Part shown: positions 1 to 11,100 of the stretch, piece by piece
Layout: every line of letters starts with the position of its first letter
How positions within the stretch are numbered: the first letter of the stretch is position 1
From: Saccoglossus kowalevskii
Lineage: Eukaryota > Hemichordata > Enteropneusta > Harrimaniidae
Length of the DNA: 20,184 nucleotides
Assembly: GCF_000003605.2 (NCBI RefSeq)
Contig: NW_003148274.1
Coordinates: 14,799-34,982 of the forward strand
Direction of reading: 5' to 3'
Translations under genes and position numbers: made by a program
The notes under the pieces: generated by a model
Told to the model about the DNA's origin: nothing
What the model saw: only the letters and a program-made list of their open reading frames with translations
Database searches by the model: none

Positions 1-736
1 TCAATGCACAACAAACAATACGCTTATCAATTCAACCAATGCACAACAAACAATACGTTTAACAATTCAATCAATGCACAACAAACAATACGTTTAACAA
101 TTCAACTAATGCACAACAAACAATACGCTTATCAATTCAATCAATACACAACAAACAATACGCTTATCAATTCAACCAAGGCACAACAAACAATACGTTT
201 AACAATACAACCAATGCACAACAAACAATACGTTTAACAATTCAACTAATGCACAACAAACAATACGCTTATCAATTCAATCAATACACAACAAACATTA
301 CGCTTATCAATTCAACTAATGCGCAACAAGCAATACGTTTTAGCAATTCAACTAATGCACAATAAACAATACGTTTAACAATTCAACCAATGCACAACAA
401 AAAATACACTTATCAATTCAACTAATGCGCAACAAACAATACGTTTAACAATTCAACCAATGCGCAACAAACAATACGCTTAACAATTCAACCAATGCAC
501 AACAAACAATACACTTATCAATTCAACTAATGCGCAACAAACAATACGTTTTAGCAATTCAACTAATGCACAACAAACAATACGTTTAACAATTCAACCA
601 ATGCACAACAAACAATACGTTTAACAATTCAACCAATGCACAACAAACAATACACTTATCAATTCAACTAATGCGCAACAAACAATATGTTTAACAATTC
701 AACTAATGCGCAACAAACAATACGTTTAACAATACA
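1..736. repeat. 35-bp minisatellite, about 21 copies
   Basis: Head-to-tail copies of a unit starting AATGCACAACAAACAATACG and continuing TTTAACAATTCAACC. The period is 35 bp, with a few 36-bp copies containing TTTTAGCAATTC. Copies vary between GCAC and GCGC, and between TTTAACAA and CTTATCAA. The plus strand is very poor in G. The array is cut by the left edge. It lies in NOX4 intron 12, where the transcript would read a U/G-rich repeat. The open frame across it is a by-product of the repeat. Confidence 0.97.
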
Positions 737-1024
737 GGCGAACGTCATTGTTGACGTAAACTTAATTAAAAGAAATGGTAAATGTCATTCATAACACGTT
801 CCATATTAGCTTGTCATTACAGAATGCCAGTGCAGCTCAGGTCTCTGTTCTATGGAAGAAAGTCTGACTGGCTCGTTATTTGGTGCTTATGGATATAAGT
901 GATATCAGCTTGTAAATAAACTACAAATTTCTGTGAACATAGGCTAGGCAAGTGATTAACAACACTCATTATCATATCCTCGCCTCCAATAAACACTTAC
1001 CCGGGGCAAGTGAATTGAGCCTTT

Positions 1025-1165
1025 AATAATTCAACCAATGCACAACAAACAATAGTCTCAATAATAATTCACTTCATGCAAATCAAACAATATATGCACA
1101 ACAGACGAACTGAACAATTCAACTAACGCACAAATAGCAATACGCTCAACAGTTCAACTAATGCC
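1025..1165. repeat. degenerate outlying copies of the 35-bp minisatellite
   Basis: Three to four decayed copies of the same unit (TTCAACCAATGCACAACAAA, ATGCACAACAGACGAAC, TTCAACTAACGCACAAATAG) lie about 290 bp past the end of the main array, separated by unrelated sequence. Confidence 0.85.
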
Positions 1166-2121
1166 TAAAGCCCATGGAATTAAATCGAGCTCTCATCGAT
1201 ATTCTACACTAGCCCGCAATACATCAATCCCAGAAGCAGATACAGTCCTGAAGCAGTCCTGTGACATAATATCGTATTGTGTACTTAGTGACAGAGGCTT
1301 ACTTTGGATATTTTCTGCATTGAGATAATGAATATTCTTGCGTATGATCTTCCTCCAGACTGGTCAGCTCTTGTAAACGAACTATAAGTGTACAAGCACA
1401 CAATAATGTCAGCTATTTTGGCACAAGATAAACCTGCATAATCTTTAATTTGGTCTTGTCAACAATTGTTTTCAAAACATTGTTTCTTAAATTCATCACG
1501 CGATTACAGGGGGATAGTATTAGACGCAAATGACAAAATGACCGCCGAAATCTCGTTGAGTACGGGAGAGCCACGCGACTTATGTTTGTCTCATCTCTAA
1601 CAGTGTTCCATTCTCTTTCGTCATCGTGTAGAGTGTTCCAAATACTATGGTAGCATAAAAACGGGGAAAATAAAATGTGATGGTGGGAGGGATTGAATTA
1701 CTATTTAGGAGGAACCATTTATGAAGATGGAAAATGGGCTATCTGGCTTTCAACGACATCCCGGCGGCCATTGCCATCTAAGTTGATTTGTTTCTTATTC
1801 TGGTTTCTTTTTAATATCAGTTAAACAATATGAGCATGTTAAGTTATAGTTTGTTGATAACGTGAAGGACAGTATGTTATGGAGTTTTAGACTTGTTTAA
1901 AAACAGTGGTTTGGTAGGCTCCAAAAGTTAGAACGTATCTGGTGAGAACTTTTCATTTACTCTAAATTGAGGCCTAAAATAATAAAAAAATATGCTTTAC
2001 CTACATTATGGTGCGGAAAATATGGCGCTCAAAGGGTTACTCTAATCATTATACCTCTTTGCTCCAATTAAATTGCAACTTTAAAGATCATCATCAATTA
2101 ACTAATAATTAAAGTGCTTAC

Positions 2122-2182
2122 CCGTCCAGTCACCGAGAACCCGGATGTGAATGCTAAATGATGCAATTTCAGGATTCGGGCA
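2122..2182 (-). CDS. NOX4: NOX4 exon 12, FAD domain continuation, last exon in window
   Basis: Encodes CPNPEIASFSIHIRVLGDWT plus one base, after acceptor TATGTTTACAG and before donor GTAAGC. It matches human CPTETKATFGVHLKIVGDWT. The exit phase is 1, so the next exon should open by completing the residue after GDWT (Glu in human NOX4). No such exon was found down to base 1. Confidence 0.92.
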
Positions 2183-5100
2183 CTGTAAACATACAAAACA
2201 GTACACGTTAGTGAACGCTCGTCAATTTAATTCTTCGGCATTAAGGAATATAGTGGATCACGGAATCCAGATATGAGTATGAACATTGCAGGACACGTGA
2301 CAAGCACGTGACAACTTACCGCTGTTAGAGTAAACGGATGCCATTCCATAGAAGAAATGCTCGGTATATTCACCATAATGTACTGGAGGAAATAAAACAA
2401 ACATAAAAAATAAGTTTGGTAAATCAAAGGTCGCCAACCAGTGATAAAGAAGATTACAATTATGTTTGTTAGGAGTGACCAAAGTACAAAGTAAAAGATA
2501 GTTCAATATTGCTATTGTACTAACACGGCAGTACCACGTCTAAATTTACTATTATAAATCGTTTGCGTGATGGCACACATAATATGACCGTGAGTAATAT
2601 AATAATAGACAGTTGATAAAATAAATAAAACATAGAAGTAAAAAGCGAGCGTGCCAGGATTCGAACCTGGAATCTTCTGATCCGTAGTCAGACGCGTTAT
2701 CCGTTGCGCCACACGCCCTCATACAAGAAAGACCGAATCACGACTGTAGCCAATTTAAGGGTAAGAAGTGTAAATATACATTTTTAAAATTTGGGAAAGT
2801 ATCATGGTAAAATATACACTAACATTTTAAATATTGTAATGAAATTAATATAAGTAAAAGGTATGAAGCCATACTGAGCAGCCAAAAAAGCGTTAGCGAA
2901 CCAAACAGAACCTAGCATGCCAGGATACGCAGCTAAATTTTCACGGGGAATGGCACAAGAATACTTTTGGGTCCATGATATCCGCACAACTTTTTCTTTA
3001 AATATCATGGCAACTTTCCCAAACTAGAAGCAGTCCAAGTAACGTGACATGCCCAACGGCAAGGTAAATAAATGAACAAAGAGATGAATACTTTACCTGC
3101 CCCGCTTTACCTCGAAATTTTTCTTTCGTGAAACGTATTTCGATGACGTCACATGAATGATGAACGACTTCTTGAATATTTGCCTCGCGGTATCGACTTC
3201 CCAGAAATCGACATATCTTTTCTATGGCATAGCACGTGAGCGGTACGACCACCCACATCCAAGTCTGTCAAAAAAGATGTACAGCGAGATGTCAAAACTG
3301 TTATTTCTCCTGGACAGATTTTATTGTAACCACGTCGGTACATAGCGTATGGGTATGCTATACAAAACAGTCAATAATACGTCAGACCAAACAGAGCCAG
3401 CACAATTATCACTCTGTAGTTTCAGGCTCTATGAATCGTGACAGGTTCAAACAAACACGGTCCATAACTAAACAAAATAGAGGCGAGCGAATATTTCAAC
3501 TGGGTGGTAGATCATACTAGTCAGGAGCCAAACATGCGTGATTTATAACCTGCCTCCAAAGTCTTTGTGATCATAACCTAACCTCTATTAGAAACATTGC
3601 ATCACCCCTTACCTAAGTGCAAGCAGTGATGGGAGTCATTAGTTTAGTATTATTACCTGTTGAGGTATCCTTATAAATATTGGCATTTCTTTACACGTAA
3701 CTGAAGACGAATCCCAATCCATGGAGCCTTCGGCATATGCCATTATATCAGTCTTATTCTGAATCAGGCAACCTGGAATATGCATAACTATATTTTCTTG
3801 CATTTTTAAAAGGCCCCTAGAACAAATATGAATATGATTCCTCATTTACATGCACGTAAAACCAGATTAACTTAAATACAACTGGGACAGAATGGCGTGA
3901 CATTTTCCTGGATGCCCTGATATAGGGTGCTTAGCACGAAGCACACGTCAAGGGTGTGGATTTCTTTGTTGTGTAGTGTCTGTACCATTAATGACTTGCA
4001 AATTGCACGCATAACCATATTCAATGCAACGGACACTTTGTTGAATTTTAGCTAGCATGTGATTTTAGCTACAATTTTAGCTACATAAAAATAAGCTAAT
4101 CGTGATACTGACACTTAAAGTAGTAATGTAGCTATTTCAAATGTTTTGCAGAAAGTTGCCCTAACCTAAAAAGCGAGTACCAAAGACCCTCCAGCGCTCA
4201 ATATATCATTCTGACCAGCTTTTGGTTTAAAATTCAGTGTTACCAGACAGAAATTATTTGAAATAGACAAAAACGTGTGCTTACCTTGATGCATGGAATA
4301 AAAGAAGTATATAAAAACAATAAATAAATGGTGAGTATACCAAAATATTTCATAGCTAGCAGTCCTGGAAAAGATGAATTATTTTATGAATTAAAATAAA
4401 TAAAATACAAACTTGGTTCACTCACAAGTTTCGACACAATTTTTTTTCTGAATGTAAAATTTAACCCCACACATATATTTCTTTAATGTCTTTCCATATA
4501 GACAGTGAGATTATGGGTGATACATTCGTGAAATTGACAGCCATGTTAGTTACTCACCTGACTGCCTTTGTTGATGACGTCACAATTACAAATAAAATTA
4601 TCATCATTGAAAAACCTGTAGCACCAGCAACTGTAAAGAGAGTTCGTGAGAGTGTAGAGTAGTAGTCAGCGATGATACTGAGAAGAAATCGAACTTTAAA
4701 ATCAAAGGTTCAAGATACAAGGCAAGACTAACACAATTGACGTAATAAACTCGTTTTACTCACCAGAACAAAAAAGTACTTTTCGCGGATCCTAGAAAAG
4801 ACAAATACGGAAGACTATTATAGCGCCGCCATCATGACATGTTAAAGACCGATACAAAACCATATAGACAATACACACTATTTTTTTGATGCTCACACTT
4901 TCCTTTTGTCAGAAGTTAGCGAGGTGTTTTTTTACGGTTATGAATTTAAGAGTATATGATTCAACAGTCGCCCTCTAGCGAAGGTTCTTGGTAGAGGGCG
5001 TTACTTAAGTGTGAATTCAGTTAATATCAGTCGCCCACAATCATGAAGATAAGACGTGAACGCACCTCATCTTGACAGCTTGCCAAATTGATTTCTGGGT

Positions 5101-8100
5101 AATTGTTATTGTACCGCTGAGAGGAATTTATGACGTTCGTAATATGACCAATAGTATGCACCGCTGAAATGAAAATGAAAATCTGTCAAAGTATTCAACT
5201 TCCATGATGAATTCAAAAAGTCATTGTGGTTACAATGCATTTCTAAGCATTTTAAAATAATTCTGTTAAATATTACGTTTTTTTAAAAACATTAGGTTAT
5301 GATTTATCGTAAAATAAAAATAATATGTTGGCTACAAACATAGCAGTATTCATTAGATGAAATACTGAGACACAAGTTGTTAATCACCTCAATGTACGGA
5401 TAAATCCAGAGCGTATGCGCATTAGAGTTAATTGTCTCATCGAAGGAAAAATTATAAACTTGTTTTTTTTCAAAACAACATTGTTAAGCTAAGATAAAGC
5501 ATATTATACTGTTTCTATCAAGATGCAATATCAGACAAAAATTTTTGAACGTCATGCTAATATACTGATATTCTCAAAGGGTTCGTGACAATATACACAG
5601 ATGTTTGGCATAAATCAGACGATTGGGAAGCTACATTCCCAGAACAAACGCACTTACCACCTGCCAGACAGACAAGGATCGCACAAACCATGTGAATTTG
5701 CTTCGCCTGGTCGATGAACCTTCGTACGCGTCGCTTAGCAACCTACACAAATTGAAAGGGAATAGACATTATTAACAAAAACTTAATTGAAGTTTCAACT
5801 GGACTTGGATAGTAGTATACCATATATCACGCTGAAACGAGTAGTTCCTATGAGTACGATGTTTTCTTAAATATCAATCCTAGAGAGGAGAAAACGAAAC
5901 GTATAGGACATCGTTTTGTTCTTGAAATGTAATTACTAGTATCATAAATTCTACAAAATAAACATGTTAGATACGTCAATACTACATCCCGTTCCATGTC
6001 GAAATATTAACAATGGATGGGTTGTCGGTTACGTTGGATAATCTGTCCATTATATCATCACCTTGTAGCCTCGTTCGTAATTTCGCACGGACAGTGGCTT
6101 GCGTGTATTTAAATTTGCACAAAGCGTCTATGTAATTGTAATTTAATAGGTTCTCAAAGCATTGGTAAATAAATTATGTGCGATTACCTTTTCAACATCG
6201 ACCGAAATAATACGTAGTATGTTTTAATCTTTTTCTAACTAAGGGTTAGACACATTTAAAGAACGACGACAATTTTTTGCGCAGGCGCACACTAAAAAAT
6301 ACCATGCTTGGTGCAGTAAAATGAAAACGTGCTAGTTTTTTATTTATTTATTTTAATCGGTAGGCTAAGAATGTTTGTTGACCGCAAAAGATTTCGTAGA
6401 CTCCATCTAAAAGTGGAACAGGTCTTGGGATCACGGGCCATTATGATTTTATTTCCATTTATCCAGTCATTGGTATTTATATATACCCATTAACGGTTTA
6501 TTCATTTTGTGAGTCATACCAAGATTTATATTCGGCATAGGCACGTGTCTAACAAGTTGTAAACAATGCCATTAATATTCCGTGTTCTAGTAGCAGTTAA
6601 GTCGTATCTTTGAAGTACGTTAGTAATACCGTTGTTATGGACGGAATTTAAATAACATGTAATAATCGCTAATTTCTGCCCAGAACTCTTTATCAAATTG
6701 CCAGTGGCGGAATGACATGGCGAAGTAACAGATACGTGGCTCGTTTAATTGAATAAACATGCATTCAGCTCGATAAATTTATGACAACAGATGTTCTGAG
6801 GTTGTCAGTTTATTATGTGCATGCGGGATTTACGAATAGTCGGGAGTGGTATTGTTATGATAAGAGTAAACACGAAATATAATATATATGAGCTTGCGTT
6901 GCGCTGTTAAATAAACAAAAATAAAAATGCATCACTAGTATTAGGAACTGATTGAATCAGAATTGCTGCTTTTCAACTTCGCAGAACGGTGACCGTGGTT
7001 GATTCAATAACCGAACGACACTCGTTACATATATTCTCGCTCACAAGAGAGTTTACTGGAACCATAGTTTTATTACGAGTGAGAGATATGCTATGTGTTC
7101 AATATAATTATATGGAAATTCGTTATAACGAGGTTACAGCATAGAAAACTCCTTCTCCCATTTGCCTGTGTTACAATATCACAATTTCGTCGATGGCTGC
7201 CCACTGAAGACACTTGTCACATTGGAATGTAAGATTGGAATAACGATTTTTTTAAATAAACAATTGAAGCAGTATTTCTGTAATTGAAGACTGAATGGTG
7301 GTGGATATTGTACTGATTCTCTATGATGTACACGTGTGTCGTTTGTCGACTTCTCGATATTCAATTGCAAATATCGAGATTAAAGTTTAATGACCTTATG
7401 TCGTCGTAAATGGTTGCAGTATATTTTTAGCTAGTGTTATAAGTATATTGGATGGTAGTGATAATATGTCGGTGAAAATTCATTTATGTTGTAAAACCAA
7501 AACATGTGGGAATGGAGTGCACTGCAATATCATTTATCGGTGACCTTTGACCTGAAACTACAGCGGTAAATTAGATCGGCATTTTACAAAAACATCAGCC
7601 ACCATTGAGCTGTAATCTACTCATTATGTTACTTGCAAGTACCCCTATGCAGTTACTATCAGCAACGAATTTTGGAAAATTGTGGAGTTTATTGCTGTTT
7701 ATGTGTTGTCTTCTCATATATCACTAAATATGTTTTGTTTATGTCTTGAACATAAATGGTACCATGGCTCGGAAATTCCGCGCAATGCCTGCCTTGCAAC
7801 AGGTTCAGTAATTTTATTGAGGTCCTTCGAGTTTTAAAGCTCTCTGATTTCCTGCCAACACAGGAACCAAGTTATCTCCAACAGCTGTTGTTGATCAACG
7901 ATTGGATATGTAAGATACAAAACCATATTGGCATGTGACTCAACTGCTTGCAGACTAACTATCACTACACTATCACTTGTTGTCAAAGATTGAATGAATG
8001 CAGCATATTTGTTTAATCGGGATCATCATTTGTATTGGGAAGAGTATTTGGGTGAATTGTATGATTTGTAACAGAATAAACTTTATTTAACTGGTTTATG

Positions 8101-11100
8101 TTGGCTGGTGAGTGAGCAAAGTTTTCACAATAAATAAGTGAGTCCCAACCGTCACGAACCAGTGAGGGAAACATGACAATTCCCCGTAAATTCGACGATT
8201 TGACTCGGCGTGGTCTACTAACTCACTAAGAATATTCAAAAATGGCGTCTTTGTTATCTTAAAGGTAATTATAAAATAGCCTGCAGTTGGTTCATTTAAA
8301 TTTAAAACGTAGCACATTGAGTTTGTTGTGCCTTCATGGTCTGTAAAACATGTCATAGTTTAGTGAAAATTGCCCTGGGCGGGGTTTTCAGGTTCACTTG
8401 GGGCACGACTTAACCAGAAGAGGTATAGTAGTAGTCTAATACGAGTATATTGTGATTTGTTGTAACACGCACCTTGTGAGAGCGTCTCAGACACGTCAGC
8501 AGCGTTCTACACATCGGAAGTAACACCATCGCACAGTTTAGGTTTAACACATCGGCAGTACCACGTGATATGCACAATCCTTTCTGTAAGAGAACACAAA
8601 ACAGTACTAATTGGAAATGTCCTGTATTGATAAATGCCAACATAAAACTTCGCGAGAACTGTTTGGTCGACACATAATTTTCACTGCGTAGCTATAACAT
8701 ATTATTGGTAACTATTGATGCAATCTTGGGGGCGTCATAACCTGCTAACAAAGAGGCGATATAAATAATTTATATTTTATCTTTATAGACATTTGGTTAA
8801 GAATTATCTTAACATTTTCACTACCAGACTTTCTCGCCAAAATGTTTCTATAATATTTTCTTATATTTTTCAATATTTCTGGAAATGAACCATAATGTTT
8901 AAGCCAGCAGACAAAATGTGAATAGATTTTCAGTGTTTACTAAAAAAATTGGCTATATTTGTCCCAATCTTGAGAGACTGTTTCGTTAATTTGTGGTGAA
9001 AAGCGGGAACTGGTGGAAAAAAGGTTAAACCATGGTACAAATAGTATTCGTTTGTTAAAATAATCAACAATGAAACTGTGCGTGCGTTTTGGAATAGCGA
9101 CCCACACAATTAATTGAATGCGCATGCGCATTGGAGGTAGAAGCATATTTTTTAGAAAGTTTATCATAATACTCATTGGTGTGTGTGCAATCATGTAGCT
9201 AGTTTAAAGTACCATATTTTGTAAGAGCTGACCAAACATTATTTTACAAATACTATCTTTTGAACAGTTCTATTGAAAGTGAAAGCAAAACAGCACGATT
9301 TTTAACACAGATTTTTAAATTCCTAAAACTATCAGACATGATTTATATTTTTTTATGCTATGGCTTTTATAAGACATAGCATTTCGACGATATAAACCAA
9401 TGGTAAAGACGCTGTAATATTGACAAAAATCACTAATATAATAATGATTTTCTCAATAAAATAGGCTGATGACTATTGACAAATGCTGTGTATTTTCATT
9501 TATTAGTAAGTTTCTAAGTAATATATTGTATGCTAAAAACAGAATGTTTTAGGTTACGAGAAATCATAATTATACATGTTATATTCCTTCAATTCTTCCC
9601 TCAGATGTGCTATGGTGGTGTAGTTGTAGACAATTTATTGAGCTGACTTTGACAAGCACACCGAGTTCACGGTCACTGGCTTTAGTGCTAATTTATGATG
9701 AGAGATAATGAAAGTATTTATTTGTAGTCACATGAGTTTAACAGTGTCTACTCTTCAGTTCTTCAGGCCCATTGTCTAACAACCCTCAGCGGCGAAACAA
9801 GGCGCACAGGTCTACTACGACCGCTGGCATGAATTTTGGTCGATCCACAATGGCGCGTTTTCAAATTGGATGCCCAAGAAAACGATGTTTACGACGAGTT
9901 TGCATCAACCCCACCTAAAATTACGACATTTCAAGAAATGTAGTGGTTTACATCAAGAAATAGTCATATATTATAATCAATAATATTCTAATAATTAACA
10001 AACTACTGTTGTAATATGTATTCTAAATTGTAGCAGCCTGCAGGGAAAAAACGAGGCAGAGGTCATCAAAATACTGTAACCGTGCATTTTCGAAGGAGTC
10101 TCGCGAGTTTCTTTCTCGCTCTCAACGCTCTATAGTTTGTTAATGTTTTCTTGATCATGTTTGTCATTTTAATGTTTATATCAACACATTTTATCTCCGA
10201 TTTCCCAGGCAGGATTGCGAACCAATGATAGGTTTGGTGTTACAAATCAGACCGTAAAATGACTATCGCGAAGGGTCAATCCATCGTATGTCGACCGGGA
10301 CCATTCAATAGCTTAGCACATCATAAAAGAAATAAGTAACGGATAATGGATCACTAACATGAGGGCTTAAAACTAAATATTTATCCAAACCAGAATTATA
10401 ATCACACGTACAAAAATAACATTTTTATAAAAAAAAATAGACCGATTTAGATTTGAATTAATAACACTCTGATTGGTTCTTAGTGAAAATACTTCATTTC
10501 CAACTTGACCATCGATGATGTGTTTATGCATTTGTAAAATGTTTGCACATACATTGATTGCCACTGCAATGTGTGAAAGTGTACACGATATAGGCGTTAC
10601 GAACAACAAGTTCCCATCTCTACTGTACTCTGTCAGTCAAGCGTGATTTTCTCGTTAACTTTATAATGAATCCGTTTAAAAGATATTATCGATCAGAAGC
10701 AATTGAAGTCACGTGCTTTTTTTCAGCAAGTACTGGTGTGATCGCCCATCGGTAATAAAACAACATACCCTGATGTAGCATGACACGCGTGCAGTATGTC
10801 CTAAAACATTAATGGCAAGTTAAATGCTATGCACTGTTCACTTTTTCTTTGTCCATATAGTAAATTTGAACTTCTTTGTAGGTTTTAAAATCCGCAGCTG
10901 ACATTTTAGCCTGAACATTGACTCGATGTGAAGCGCATTCCGCGATGGCTGAAATAACTTACATCGAATTGCTACTCTGATATCAGTTCGAGACACTTTG
11001 AATTGGAAATTGTGAGAAACAGTGGCTACTTTTACCCTGATTCCAGGCCCGAACCACTGCACGACTGCAACCTCCCCACTCCCCATATCACATGACGTTT

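Larger units (their letters stand above)
1..2121 (-). other. NOX4 intron 12, partial
   Basis: Begins with donor GTAAGC at 2116-2121 and runs off the left edge. Apart from the minisatellite and its decayed copies I see no exon, tRNA or transposon. I looked for the downstream NOX motifs (DGPFG, GGIGVTPF) in reverse complement and found neither. Confidence 0.8.
2646..2718 (-). tRNA. tRNA-Arg (anticodon ACG)
   Basis: Cytosolic tRNA decoding CGN arginine codons; A34 is expected to be edited to inosine. The 73-nt minus-strand sequence folds as a full cloverleaf: acceptor stem GGGCGTG with CACGCTC (one G-U pair), D arm, anticodon stem TCTGA/TCAGA with loop CTACGGA (anticodon at 2683-2685), and T arm CCAGG/CCTGG with TTCGAAT. 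The discriminator is G, no intron is present and CCA is not encoded. The body is nearly identical to human tRNA-Arg-ACG. It sits within NOX4 intron 10, in the same orientation as the host gene, and appears intact and functional. Confidence 0.97.
2383..3096 (-). other. NOX4 intron 10, host of the tRNA
   Basis: A 714-bp intron between GKAGQ and YIMVN. Besides the tRNA-Arg gene it contains an open minus frame at 2802-3008 with no family match. The two flanking exons join exactly like human GQ-YI, so no further exon is expected. Confidence 0.85.
5743..8472 (-). other. NOX4 intron 3
   Basis: A 2.7-kb AT-rich intron. It holds the DR1 motif at 7541-7553 and the hairpin at 7352-7379. A short plus-strand frame at 7756-7938 has no recognisable domain. 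No exon or transposon was identified. Confidence 0.8.

Noticed and set aside
4-237. 77-codon frame with repeated HNKQYAYQFNQ
   Set aside because: A by-product of the 35-bp minisatellite; no independent coding signal.
2512-2712. 66-codon minus frame starting MAQRITRLTTDQ
   Set aside because: It is the tRNA-Arg sequence translated as protein.
2802-3008. Minus frame in intron 10 with a hydrophobic stretch
   Set aside because: Exons 10 and 11 join exactly as in human NOX4, leaving no room for an extra exon.
3657-3796. An internal acceptor (TGCAAG) in exon 9 that would match the uncorrected exon 8 phase
   Set aside because: It would discard the conserved GLLKMQ segment, and the preceding TTCTAG acceptor is better. 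The exon 8 slip explains the phase problem more simply.
4285-4364. An unusual 13-residue spacing between TM5 haem histidines, as in NOX5 and DUOX
   Set aside because: It appears only if exon 8 is read straight through. The downstream family match is in another frame, and allowing a one-base slip at 4313-4317 gives the normal 12-residue spacing.
3141-4580. Two TGACGTCA CRE palindromes near 3144 and 4574
   Set aside because: Both fall in conserved NOX4 codons (CDVIE and VTSS), so coding constraint explains them.
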